A stretch of DNA of 64,000 bases. Origin: Capitella teleta (lineage: Eukaryota > Annelida > Polychaeta > Capitellidae). The notes beneath the pieces were generated by a model. It had not been told where the DNA came from, made no database searches, and saw only the letters and a list, made by a program, of their open reading frames with translations. The stretch spans positions 30,847-94,846 of the forward strand of contig KB309774.1 of assembly GCA_000328365.1 (NCBI GenBank), read 5' to 3'. Of this stretch, positions 25,110 to 36,213 are shown piece after piece (position 1 is the stretch's first letter; each line of letters begins with the position of its first letter). The position numbers and the translations under genes were made by a program.

Positions 25110-25892
25110 ATGCGGAAGCATCATGCGCCATGGAAAGGTGTCCAATTGCGTGTGCATCGTCTGGACAACGGGTCATTCATAGCGACTATATTGAGAGGAG
25201 AGCACTCGAACAATGCGTCGCTCTTGGATGACTTGGGTGTGTCGGTGAACGGGTCTTGGACGAACTCACAGCAAGCGGAGTACGACGACACAGGAGCTCT
25301 GTATTACGTGGTGGCAGTCGTGTTCATTTACGGTTTCTCCATCATCCTCATGATTGGATCTCTGATCAGACGTAAAAGCAACAGTGATCGAGGCATGAAT
25401 GTCTACATGCAGGGATTAGAGAAAGCGCGTCGTGTGGAGAGACGCAGAGAGAAGTTCAAAGTTCGTCTGTGTATGCAAACAAGGCGCATGCAGAAGGTAC
25501 TCGGCGGAGAAACCGGAAGCTTCAGTCGTAATACTTCCGCGAGGGGTAAGACCCAGGAAGAAAACTCATTCAGAGACAGACTTTCTTGCGAGCAATCGAG
25601 ATGGCCTGGGGGGTCTGGAGCCAACCCAGAAGAGATTGAGCCGATGATTGCTCTGTCTGACACAATGCAAGTAGACAACTCGCTGTCTCCTTCGGTATCA
25701 AGTGCAAACACGAATGGTGCTTCGCCAAAACAAGAAGAAACTTGCATCGATATGCCTGTTGCTGTGTCGATTTCTGATTACGACACAGGCAACACAGCCG
25801 AGACTTCATTAGGTCCCCGTGAGGCTGAGGAATTGACGAAAGCGCAACTGGCCACTTTGCTCGAAGAAGACGAAGACGCGACGCTTCTGTGA
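25110..25892 (+). CDS. Single-pass membrane protein, KCNE-like layout, paralogue 2
   Basis: Intronless ORF of 260 residues, paralogue of 12613-13479. The N-terminal segment (1-62) carries possible N-glycosylation sites NAS (about residue 35) and NGS (about 47), which would put it outside the cell. One helix follows (about 63-86, GALYYVVAVVFIYGFS), then IRRKSN, a strongly basic segment (about 97-125) and an acidic Ser-rich tail ending in a run of Glu/Asp. Shared with paralogue 1: the GxxL/V-x-x-D-N-x-x-IATI ectodomain stretch, the opening of the helix, and the basic stop-transfer. The tails do not align. As for paralogue 1, a channel-accessory role is only suggested by layout. Confidence 0.75.
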   Translation: MRKHHAPWKGVQLRVHRLDNGSFIATILRGEHSNNASLLDDLGVSVNGSWTNSQQAEYDDTGALYYVVAVVFIYGFSIILMIGSLIRRKSNSDRGMNVYMQGLEKARRVERRREKFKVRLCMQTRRMQKVLGGETGSFSRNTSARGKTQEENSFRDRLSCEQSRWPGGSGANPEEIEPMIALSDTMQVDNSLSPSVSSANTNGASPKQEETCIDMPVAVSISDYDTGNTAETSLGPREAEELTKAQLATLLEEDEDATLL

Positions 25893-27188
25893 GTGAGCAT
25901 CACCACTAAGAGCCTCGACGGACCACTCGTACATTTCGTCTTAATGTGCGAATCAGATGATTTTTTTCCCCTGCATCCATGTGGTTTTTTGGAGTTGTGG
26001 CGTCAGCCATGCATTGAGCTTCACGCAAGGCTTCAGTGTGATTTGGGTAAAAGGCCCACTTACCACCAACCCTCAATTTCTATGATGTCTTGTGAAATGA
26101 TAAAGAAGGGTCCCACTTAGGACCATTCGCCGTGTCCACCAAGGGACCCTTAAGTGCCCGTCACCTGAACAGGAACATAATGCGACGGTGCGTGTTTATT
26201 GTGACCAACAACCCAATAGTGGTGACTTGATCTTTCTGTCCGAATTCATAGATACGTGTTTAGATTGCAATGGGTCATTAATATGTTGCCAAATATGGCC
26301 AATTCGTGAGCATCTCTATCGGCATGTGCCTGGATATTTCGGGGCGGTGACTGGATGGCAGGGTTGAGATACCTAGGCGCTGTACAATTGGAAGCCCTTT
26401 GATTTGCACGATGCATCCGAGCTTTGATTCAAATTTCCATGCAGCACAGGGCTTGTTGCACATGCCCCACACAACAAAACAACACTTGTGCAGCTTCGCA
26501 ACAGCGTCACGAGTGTGTACGTGATCGCTCGTTAGCTGTGACTGCACCCCAATCGACATTGACATAACCTTCTAGCCTCAGTTGTCTCACAGTTGGACAG
26601 CTTAAATTACTACCCCTGGAATCCAATTAGGGTGCATTTTGTTCACCTCGACCTGCAACATTAACTTAAATGAATGCACAATTAATTATGTTGAGTGGTC
26701 GTGTGGTTTTCGGGTGATAGTGGTCAGTACTTGAAGCATGAATGCACAATAAACTGAAATATTAGACAATAACATTACATTTCAATATTTTTATTTTCAT
26801 TTCTAATAGATGCAAACAGAAGAAAAATTAATCATAGTAAATGATCACACACTAATTATCACAGTACGACATTAACAGCATTAACAGTAATTAATTATGA
26901 ATAAATAAATTGACAATTAAGCAAAATTTATGGTATATATCCTCTGGGATTTTATAGGCCAAGTTCAAAATTCAAATGTTGGAATCAAAACAATCAAATT
27001 GGGGGTAAATTAATAAACTGAGAAATACTGACACCAGAAACTCTCTCTTAATAGAGAATCTTTGCTACACACAGTGAAAGCGCTGATCTATCAGAGACGG
27101 CAAGATAATTTGATTGATTGTACATATACATCATCATGGAAAACTGAAGGATCAAAATTAGCAATAGAACTGGTACGATGTACGGATA
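25893..27188. other. Intergenic between convergent genes
   Basis: 3' flanks of the KCNE-like gene 2 (plus) and the EXD1-like gene (minus). AT-rich from about 26680. No gene or repeat recognised. Confidence 0.5.
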
Positions 27189-29170
27189 TTATTGATGAAT
27201 GTCAAGGCTTTGAGCACCTTGGGGAATCGTAGCATAGAGCAAAGTTCTCTGACGATCACTGAGTCGAGTGATGTGTTTACATCTTTTCTTCGCTGATTTC
27301 GTTGATCTTTTGAAGAAATCTCCATTTATGAACATTTCGCACAGCTCATTCATGAATGAATCAGCAATGTCTGGTATCTCTCTGAAGTAATACACAGTGA
27401 GATAATGGTAGGGGGTGGGATGTTGGATCAGTGCTCACCGCAGGAGATTCTCGTGAAGATTGGGGAGCAGTGTTCGCAATTCGGTTGCTAAACTTTGCAC
27501 AAGATGACTGGACATTGGTCGCTGGGCCCAGTAGATGCCGCCACCTACACCATCGGCCTCCTGGCCAAAAATACGCATGAACTATGTCATTGCATCGTTC
27601 AGTTGTGATTTTTGACGTATCAACATAAATATCATATCGGTTGCCATGGATATAGATATGGTTGCTTAGAAGATCTGCACAGATTTTATCAAACAATCAA
27701 AATCCACACGACAGAAAGAGCCTTAGCATGAAACAACAAGGTCCTTAATCGGTGGGCCATCTAACTGATTCTCACGTAACCGGAGACCAAGTTATAATTA
27801 CGGAGCGACCCCCTGTGTTCCGTTTTGACTAATTAGCTGGCTTTGAAGAAACTCCTTCGCTTAACGTACGTGTGTATCATTTACCTGAGTAGGAATCTCT
27901 GTCTTTGGCAATCAGTGTTAGGATTTGACGGACGTGAAAATATTAATTAGAGACAGAAGTTACTATCATCCATGCATAGATACAGACTGCTATTAGCAAC
28001 TATGGTGCTGAAACATGATACAATGTATTTCTAACGGTCCACCGGCCCTGTAGATGATGACTGTCTCTCGCTGCTGACGCTCCACTACAGGTGTACGGTC
28101 AGGTCAGATCAGGTCGTAATATTTGAGCATAAGATATAACACCAAAGACGCTGCGGCCGTACAAGTACACGTATCATATCACGCTCTTTTAAAACCACGT
28201 GACCCACATCTCCACGCTCATGATCTCTAATCTGTGTTTATGCCCACCACCTTACCTTTATATGCTAGTTAATAGCCAATAAAATGTACATCAAAACCAT
28301 AGCTTAATTCTTATTAATACTAAGATAGAGAGCGTGGTAACTTGTAGGTGTACCTGGAGAGATGTAGACATCCTTCTGCCTGGGTCTCCGCATTTCTCGT
28401 AGAGATCTCTGAGACTGATGAGGCGAGGTGGCAGCTGTTTCTCCATCATCAGAAGACAAAACGCTGCCTGAGACATTGACATAATTCAACAAATCGAGAA
28501 GTGCTTGATACGATACGATTACCTGAGTGTCAAAGACATTGCACAAACGCAGCTGATACTGCCGCTGAAGAGAAGACCCTGACCGACGGCAGTCATGCAT
28601 TACCTGTCATAAGACATATATATAACACATGTGCATTGAAATAAATGTAATTTCTTCTTGATATGTTAATTACACCTTCTTTACACCATCCTGAAAATCG
28701 ATTAACGAGAATAGTAGAGTGAGGTAAGGTATAATAGAGATAGATTAGCACTGGTGATGGTTGACACTGTTTGAACTGAATGATGATTTAATAAAAGGTT
28801 GAATAACTCATTCATAATGGGCTTCACAAGTGAACACATGCAGTGCGACATAAGAGTTCACCTTGGGAAGAGCGTCAGCTATGATAATCCTCCAGAGCTG
28901 TCCTTCGTGAACAATTGCCGGACACGTCTTGACATCAAAGATGAACACATTGCCATTTCTCTCTCCGACAGCTATCAGTACAATGTCCCCTTCAACATGA
29001 AGGTGTAACATAGATTACAGATGTTAATACACGTATAAGATAAAGAGGAACTCACAAGGATGAATCTCAATGTGCTTTATAGACAGTGAGAGGACAGTGT
29101 TTGACTTGAGAAGTTTCTGAACAACTTTAACGCAGGAGTCGACTCTGTTGATTATCCGGATTTTAGCCAT
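27189..29170 (-). CDS. EXD1: EXD1-like 3'-5' exonuclease-domain protein, probably non-catalytic
   Basis: Six minus-strand exons (in order of translation): 29056-29170, 28862-28989, 28523-28603, 28354-28467, 27439-27560, 27189-27381. Their lengths sum to 753 nt, an exact frame of 250 codons plus stop, with GT-AG junctions throughout. Recognised blocks: a VFIFDVKTCP strand, then VMHDCRRSGSSLQRQYQ and NVFDTQ (the second and third nuclease motifs of the DEDD family as in EXD1), then LPPRLISLRDLYEKCG and YWAQRPMSSHLVQSLATEL. The Asp-x-Glu of the first motif is not seen, in keeping with EXD1, whose silkworm member is reported as an RNA adaptor in piRNA biogenesis with Papi/Tdrd12 rather than a nuclease. 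The protein is much shorter than human EXD1 (about 514) and lacks an N-terminal Lsm-like region. A splice acceptor sits 3 bases before the ATG, so a further 5' exon (UTR or coding) is possible. Confidence 0.85.
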
Positions 29171-29173
29171 TTC

Positions 29174-30117
29174 TGAAATTACAGATATATAGACAATCAA
29201 TAAGTGGATAAATTTATGCTAAACCCAAATGATTATAGAGAACAAATAATGTGTATATAATGAAGTAATTACTCCACTTCTGTTGCATAGATCGAAGACA
29301 GTGGTCGGATATAACTGGCTGTTTACAAATATGGGTTCTCTGATTTAAAAGTCACAATCATTGATCAGGTTTAATTGTAGCAATAGAAGGGCATTGAATC
29401 CACGCCTAAGAGCACCCTCTCTGTTGTTGCTCAAATCACCAACACCTAATTAAGGCAATATTCGGGCAGCAACCTGATCAACTAGGACTCTCCACACTCT
29501 CCAGCAAAATCCCAATGAACTACTTGGGATATTATCAGTCTTCATCTCACGGATTAAATGAGCGGAGACCAAGAAATCGAGACAACAATCAGCATGACTG
29601 CCATATGACACGTGGTTATTAGAATTCCTGGCACACAATGCTGACAAAATTACCTAAGAGGGAAACGCACTAGTTGCATTCGGAGATATTTCAATCAAGA
29701 TGTGACATTTAAATTTTTAAATTAAAAATCAGATCATTATTTCCTCTTACTCATCAAATGAATTGGTCAGTGTGCCTATTCTATTACATATAGGTAATAC
29801 ATACACCATATTTATATATTAAATAATACTATTGATACATTGTATGTAAATGTGTGAATTCAACTCGCCCATATCATAATAAACCCATATTGTGTATAAC
29901 ACCCTCTCTTGACCTTCTGGTCTGGATGCTACCGAGGGCAATGACCTTGCTCTCTGGGTACCTCTTGATTGCCTCAGCACTTGTCCCATGCCCTTTGTAG
30001 GCCTTCTGCCCATTTTATCAGGTATACTGAGTGCCTTGTTATCAAACAAACATGGACTTCAATAACATCGTAATTAATTCGTAATTAATCATAACATTCA
30101 GCACATTTCACTCTTGA
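29174..30117. other. Upstream flank of EXD1-like gene, no gene recognised
   Basis: Two short minus-strand frames (29450-29647, 29819-30049) could hold 5' exons of the EXD1-like gene, but neither shows recognisable content or a clear in-phase donor. Confidence 0.4.
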
Positions 30118-30715
30118 AGGCTACAATACTGGCTTAGGCCTACATATGAGACTGTAATAATTATACTATATAATAATTATAATAATTATAATTAATGAAT
30201 GTATAATAATTATATATAAAATCATTACATAATACAGTCAGACCCAGTTAATCCGCTGTTATGTAATCCGCCCTTTTCGTACTCTGCCTTAAAATCTCAA
30301 GGACAAATCGTTTGTAATGTTATTTGTGTCATGTAATCCGCCCTTTTCATTAATCCACCTCCAACCACGATTCTTAGGAACAAATCTGCACTGTACGTGT
30401 ACCATTATAAATTATTATACATATATATATAATCCGCCCTTCGAAATATCGTAGTGTAAACAAACATAAGACTCGACACATCAATTGTCGGCGATTTCTT
30501 TCAAGTCAGGTCAATTTATTTGTGGTCTGACATGTAATCCGCCCTTTTCGTTAATCCGCCTGTTTCTTTGGGAACGGAGGAGAGCGGATTAACGAGGTCT
30601 GACTTATTATATTGGGCCTATCAAATATCTTCTCGGTAGTGGAGCCTGAAATACTGTAATTTTTGAAGCAACATCTGATCCAGCATTCAAAAGCCCATTT
30701 CAATTTGAAAACCCC
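30118..30715 (+). repeat. Local direct duplication, copy 1
   Basis: Nearly identical to 31095-31448 except that copy 2 lacks about 244 bp (around 30202-30446 of this copy). It contains an AT-rich stretch, a TAGGCCTA palindrome (30135-30142) and a Tigger-like MITE. The near-identity points to a recent event. Confidence 0.92.
30235..30604. mobile_element. Tigger/pogo-like MITE (Tc1/mariner superfamily)
   Basis: The left terminus CAGTCAGACC...TTAATCCGC and the right terminus GCGGATTAA...GGTCTGACT are inverted repeats of about 24 bp with two or three mismatches. TA dinucleotides flank both ends (30233-30234 and 30605-30606), as expected for Tc1/mariner target sites. Inside, the motif TAATCCGCCCTT recurs four times. 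There is no transposase frame, so it is non-autonomous. A similar terminus lies at about 45690-45722. Confidence 0.75.
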
Positions 30716-31094
30716 ATATTGCCCATACCTATAATTAATATAATAATAATACCATCAAATATAATACAGATCGTAAATAAACTTATATCAGATAGCTGCA
30801 GGGGTCGATTCTGGAATTGCGCTCTAATGTGCTCAAATACTCGTAATACTGTCCCAAGTCATCAATTGCACAAAATTATGCAACATACCTGGATCATTAA
30901 CGTTTTAGTTGGATATACATTCCTTGGAAACATGTAAACAAATGGAAACCAAGAAACACTATCAACTCGGGATAACAGCCTGGCAGCATAAGTACCGATG
31001 AATCATAACGCATTTAAAGCCAGGGGCGTTGAAGTTGCCATTTTATTTCGCTTACCGATCGCTTATTCCACTTAACTAATTGATATATGCATGC

Positions 31095-31448
31095 AGGCTA
31101 CAATACTGGCTTAGGCCTACATATGACACTGTAATAATTATACTATATAATAATTATAATAATTATAATTAATGAATGTGAATGTAGTGTAAACAAACAT
31201 AAGACTCGACACATCAATTGTCGGCGATTTCTTTCAAGTCAGGTCAATTTATTTGTGGTCTGACATGTAATCTGCCCTTTTCGTTAATCCGCCTGTTTCT
31301 TTGGGAACGGAGGAGAGCGGATTAACGAGGTCTGACTTATTATATTGGGCCTATCAAATATCTTCTCGGTAGTGGAGCCTGAAATACAGTAATTTTTGAA
31401 GCAACATCTGATCCAGCATTCAAAAGCCCATTTCAATTTGAAAACCCC
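31095..31448 (+). repeat. Local direct duplication, copy 2 (internally deleted)
   Basis: Second copy of 30118-30715, same orientation, starting about 980 bp downstream. It carries the AT-rich left part and the right half of the MITE but not its left terminus. 30716-31094 between the copies is AT-rich with no gene. Confidence 0.92.
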
Positions 31449-31955
31449 TTGTTTGTGAAATGACTGAGCTCTCGGTAAAGCGTAGGTTTGATGGCATTAT
31501 ACAATGTATTGAGGTTTTAAAGAGCAATTGTCCTGCCTGTGAACTTTGTAAATGATAAAAGTGAATATGCTTAGCAAATAGTTTGCCTGAAATCAACCCG
31601 TTATCTACACACTACTGTGACGTCAGTCTTTGTCAGGCATGAAAATCCATACAATTCCAGAGATATAGAAGCCATCCAAAAACTGAGTCCTTTGTCAAAA
31701 TATGAAATTCTAATAATTTTCCCCTGCAACTTCCGAAGTGAAGTCTTCACTCATAGACCAACACGTCATCGATTCACTGGAGTAATAATAAAACTGATCA
31801 ATAAATTATTTATTAATTTATTAAAATTCTTTAAACAAGTTATACCGACAGAACCTATGAAAACACTGCCACAATAAGGTGCAACAAAAGACACATACGC
31901 GTGATACGCAAAAACATAGCAAGGCTTGAAAAGGTTGTGTCCATCCAGGTCAGGA
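31449..31955. other. 3' flank of the Cys/His-rich minus-strand gene
   Basis: Probably the 3' UTR and downstream DNA of the 31956-32906 gene, with a TTATTTATTAATTTATT tract (about 31806-31822). A TGACGTCA palindrome lies at 31618-31625. No other gene seen. Confidence 0.45.
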
Positions 31956-32906
31956 TTAAACTTTTCCTTTTGTTCTTGAGCCAGCAAACGTGCTATGAAT
32001 TGGCGGGTCGTACGTGCGATCACCACGAGGGATGAAGGGCCGGCGACGGGGAGACTTGCTTCGAGACTTGCTTCTCTGTTCCGATGCTGTCCTTGCGTTG
32101 GGAGGGAGACGGTCCCTACGGTTGTTATCAAAACCTTCGTTATGCCACCCTTGTTCATCCCTCCGCTTGCAAGAACAAGACGCTGTGGCGGTTCCTCCAC
32201 TACACTTGGCACACATGCAAGTACTTTCTGGGTGTACTGGGCAGTATCCGTGCCCGTGGTGGGTGTCGTGTGGGTATTTCAGGTACTTCTTCGGAATGAC
32301 CCTTCCTCCAAACCTGAAGGTTTCCAGGCCGGGCGTGTTCACTCCGAAGCGGTTGGTAGCCCACATTTTGTTCTTGGCGGTCATTTCGTTCTTCTGCGCT
32401 TGGTTGATGTGTCGTAGCATGGACGTCTTATTCCACCTGACGCTGTTGGCGGTTGCTGCCGGTCTGTGAGTCTGCGGAGGCGGACCTGGGTTCTGTGGTC
32501 CTGGGGGGACACAGCAGTGGTGACAGCAGTGTGGTTGAACCCCGTGTGGACAGCAGGGCTCCTGGGGAGGATTCATCGTCGTCGTGGTCGTCACGGACGT
32601 CATGTTGAAAGATGGGGGGATGACCTCGAACGAGTGGCAGCCATGTCCGCCTCCACACAGGCAGTTGTGAGTGTAGCCATTTGGCACACCCATCGTGAAA
32701 CTGTTGCTCCTTGGAAATTCATCTTGTAGATGCCTTGAGAAGCGCAGGTTGTCGCCAGCCCCGTTACAGCTTCCGCACACCATGATTGAATCGGCTCTGA
32801 CTCCACGGCATAGTTCATAGTTCTGGTTGTCATGCAAGGGACGTGCCGTTCCTTGACACCGAGCGTTGAACGTTGAATGGAAAGGGGTTACGGTGGTACC
32901 TGGCAT
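31956..32906 (-). CDS. Cys/His/Gly-rich low-complexity protein 1
   Basis: Intronless minus-strand ORF of 316 residues. No known domain is recognised. Cys-rich patches are CGSCNGAG (about 43-50), CLCGGGHGCHS (about 83), PCCPHGVQPHCCHHCC (about 115-135) and CMCAKCSGG...CSCKRR (about 235-250). Between them is a Pro/Gln stretch, and a central Trp/Asn/Arg region (KMWATNRFGVNTPGLETFRFGG) that looks globular. The C-terminus is Arg/Ser-rich (RSKSRSKSPRRRP). It lies divergent to, and about 590 bp from, the gene starting at 33497, so the two may share a promoter. Composition suggests a metal-binding or disulfide-linked structural protein; homology to the next two genes is possible but weak. Function unknown. 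Confidence 0.75.
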   Translation of the reverse strand: MPGTTVTPFHSTFNARCQGTARPLHDNQNYELCRGVRADSIMVCGSCNGAGDNLRFSRHLQDEFPRSNSFTMGVPNGYTHNCLCGGGHGCHSFEVIPPSFNMTSVTTTTTMNPPQEPCCPHGVQPHCCHHCCVPPGPQNPGPPPQTHRPAATANSVRWNKTSMLRHINQAQKNEMTAKNKMWATNRFGVNTPGLETFRFGGRVIPKKYLKYPHDTHHGHGYCPVHPESTCMCAKCSGGTATASCSCKRRDEQGWHNEGFDNNRRDRLPPNARTASEQRSKSRSKSPRRRPFIPRGDRTYDPPIHSTFAGSRTKGKV

Positions 32907-33496
32907 TTAGAGTGTGTACTGTGTAAACACTATTGGCTTAACTTTTGAATGCGTGGGATCGTCTATCGCAAATTCGCAATACAGTAGAGCCAAGTTAAAT
33001 TTGAGTGACAGCTAGTGATGTTAGCGTAATCAACAAATGATTTGAAATGCCTGATGCAATTTCCTGATATCCATGTGTATAAGTTAATTTTAAACATCAA
33101 TTTATATTAAATATACCAGTGATTATAATTATACTTGATTGTGATAGTAGTTTTGACTTTTTATATAGAAAATACCTATGTTGTCGTATACTGAGCATAC
33201 ACAGCATCTGTGAGAACCATAAAATATATTTTTTTAAATGAATAAAGTTAACATTACTGGAGTACTACAGCAGTTTATTGAATGCATGAATGAATAGAGA
33301 TAAATTTAATGAAGCGTGAATGATTCGGCGCTTTAAATAATTGTCTAACACTATGGATTAATTTTTCGTCTTGGCAAATTTACCTAAACATTGGACGTTG
33401 CTTGGAAGCTAAACATAACCCACACAATACTAACCTCGCATCGACAAGCGAGACATCTACGTAGAACGCCTGGGAATTGAAATCTGATAACGATTA
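32907..33496. promoter_or_regulatory. Shared upstream region of two divergent genes
   Basis: 590 bp separate the ATG at 32906 (minus) from the ATG at 33497 (plus). The sequence is AT-rich; no TATA or CCAAT arrangement is convincing. Divergent layout alone suggests a bidirectional regulatory region. Confidence 0.35.
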
Positions 33497-34244
33497 TGGA
33501 GGTGAGTTAATTGAATAAATAGAATGAACTTGATTAATGGCTATTTCATATGCTTATAGTATATATGCTCCACGATTTTCAAATCATACGAGTGTTTTTG
33601 TTTCAACCAAATTGGTGAATCTTTGTTGTTATCGGTAATCCGAGTGTAGCAAGTTACTTCGTTTTAAACTTGAATGAGAAAAAATTATTCAATGAAATTT
33701 CCATCTTTCCCAGAGAAGCGCAACATTCGCAGATAATTCCCTGAAATCAGGCAACGCCAGCGTCGGCGACTGCCTGGTGTGGAATGGCCCCTCGGATGAG
33801 TGTAGGGAGGCTTCCGGTCCGAACTACGGAGCAGGAGGGCAAACGACTCGACACGGGAATACTCTTGAGCACAAGTACCCGGGTCTCCACTACTCCAGGC
33901 ACCACTCCTCGCTCATTTGCCACACAGACATCGGTCGATCCAAGTGCTACGGCTACGATGTTCCCGACCAAGTGACATACCGCGAAAGACCCAACGACGG
34001 ATCCGTCATTCTGGCTCTGAGAGGCTGGCCAGGTAGAAACAGATACCAAAGCGCAGACGCTGCCGGTCAAGCTGATTACGGCAATGGGTACAGTTCGACG
34101 AGTATCTACGGCGGTGGAGGTGGCAGCTACGACAGTGGGGCTGCAGGGGGCTGCAGTTGCTCCAACCACGCTTCATCGTCCAGTTGGCAGACGCCGACCA
34201 GTGGTCAGAGCCACTCCTACTCCTACTCCACAAGCTATAACTAA
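33497..34244 (+). CDS. Gly/Ser/Tyr-rich protein 2 with DCLVWN and IGRSKCYGYD motifs
   Basis: Two exons: 33497-33502 (ATGGAG only) and 33714-34244, joined in frame to 178 residues; the 211-bp intron has GTGAGT and a TTTCCCAG acceptor. The N-terminal half holds DCLVWN (about 21-26) and, after a His/Ser/Tyr stretch, IGRSKCYGYD (about 72-81). The C-terminal half is low-complexity Gly/Ser/Tyr with a small Cys patch (GGCSCSN). Both motifs recur in the same order and similar spacing in the gene at 36214-37776, which shows the two are paralogues. No known domain recognised. It might be a structural, adhesive or sperm/cilium component, but nothing here decides. Confidence 0.75.
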
Positions 34245-35467
34245 TTTATTGAACGCACACGAAGGAAGAGTATTTTAGATAATCATCGGATTTCTTTCGA
34301 GTATGGACATTATTTTTGGGTGTGAATAAATGTGGTACTAATAAACAAAACTGAAAATATATTCTCCGTCTGGATTATGTTTTTGTATAATAATAGTTTG
34401 AGAGTTCGTAATCATTTTGCGGACAATTGGTCAATTTGTACAGAAAATCTTACAAACATGTATGATATTGAGAAATGGGTAAACGGCTATAAACGCGTAT
34501 ACTATTATTATTGTAGAAACAACAACAACAAATGTAGAAAATAAAGTTGATGTGGCAGGTCTATTCATAATTTACTGACGAACATTGTCCAGTGAATGCA
34601 ATCGTAGTCCTTCACTTAGCCGGTGTCCCCAGGCAATGACTAATTGGAAAGGGTTACATTTATTCACTTTTGAAGCTATTGAAGCTAGAATATATGAAGA
34701 TATCCTGGCCTTAACCGCCTTTTACCATGAAAAGCAATCACGACTGTGTGTTATTACCAATGTATCAGTATAATTATTAGACAAAACATTTGAAAGTCAC
34801 ACAGGGAAATGACGATGATGAGAGAGTATTGTGTTTTTGGTGGATATTTTGATTATTTTCCCAATTAATCCTTGTACTCTTCAAGTACATGTATAGGGAT
34901 AATAAATGCTATACTTTGAGTGTGCTAATTACTAGTAATCAGCTTTTATGAGTTGTCCTCTAAAATATTATTATATAAGTTTTGCCAATTAATGTTATTA
35001 TGTTCAGTAATTGAACCACTCCTTGGACGGGATGCAAATCGATTTCTTGGAACTTTCGCATAATTGTGTAGATCAGGACACAATATGTAACGACACATCT
35101 GATATGATCAGTAATTATAGGAATTCCTAATAAGACTCTTAAGCTCCAGTTACACAAATCCAAATCTTGGTGTGGAATGCATACCATAGTAATTAGTATA
35201 ATTATATATCCTTTTTGTCTCTAAATATACATGTAAGAGTTCTCCCTTGAGGACCAAATTACAACTAATGATTTCGTGATAACTGTTGGATAGAATTTCA
35301 CAATGAAATTGCATGGAATGTTACATCGGTTTCATTATACTTAATTCGCCAACGACAGCACAACATCATCACTAAGGTGCATATGCGTGACTATACATTC
35401 AATAGGTCCTCCTTCACGCCCCAGTGATAAACATATATAGTTTAAAAAGAAGTAAACAGTAAACAAG
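34245..35467. other. Intergenic, no gene recognised
   Basis: 3' flank of the 33497-34244 gene with an AATAAA signal near 34325, then AT-rich DNA with short unsupported ORFs. Confidence 0.5.
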
Positions 35468-35596
35468 ATGACAGAGGATTCAAAAAAGCAAACACGTGGT
35501 CGTTTAGTTCAGTTGCTTGGTGTAGGCACGGATGCCTGGCGCTTAGATACAGAGGAAACCAAGGCGAGGCTTTCTCTATTTCAGTCTCCATTTTGA
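35468..35596 (+). CDS. Possible 42-residue small ORF or exon fragment
   Basis: ATG at 35468 opens a frame with coding-like composition (MTEDSKKQTRGRLVQLLGVG, then a helix-like TEETKARLSLFQ) ending in TGA at 35594-35596. Donor-like CAGGTGAGT follows at about 35651, so the region may instead be a 5' UTR exon of the gene at 36214. Not recognised; may be chance. Confidence 0.25.
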   Translation: MTEDSKKQTRGRLVQLLGVGTDAWRLDTEETKARLSLFQSPF

Positions 35597-36213
35597 GGGT
35601 CTGAGAATCAATCAGGCACAGGAGAGAAACTCCTCAAGGACCTCCTACCTCAGGTGAGTTAGAGCAAACGTTGCAAGTTGTTCAATTGTATAGCATGCGC
35701 CAGACTCTGTCCACAATTCTATTCCACCCCAAAAAACGAACAATCTACGTGTAAAGTCGTATTTAATATTCAGATTGTGGTAGCTTTTGCGATGGTGTAC
35801 GTACAATATTGTACATGTATGTATGAGGCGTGTATGTGCGTGTGCATTTCAAGCTTGATTTAATTGAAATGTGTGAGGTGGGAATAAAAAGGTAATATAT
35901 TTAGAATTAATATCATTCGTCTCGGTGAGTCTTTGAATCGGCCTGTTCCGGTCATTGCGTACTTCCCGTTCAATACATGTACTGTAATATTATAAATTCA
36001 GAATTATTAGTTTTTTATTACATATATATCGGGGAGGCATGTTTTCTGTGACTCATTATGTTTCGGTTTATCTATTATTCATTTACTTAAAATCATTATC
36101 AGGAAATTAGGGTTGAAAGTTTATGGTAAATGAACAGTTCCTTTAGCAACCAACGGATGTTGTCCAAATTGTCTTCTCGATTGATGCCTCTCCTTATCAA
36201 CTGACAGGTAGCC

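Noticed and set aside
32014-32729. Plus-strand ORFs over 31956-32906
   Set aside because: Shadows of the minus-strand Cys/His-rich gene, whose frame has the sensible composition.
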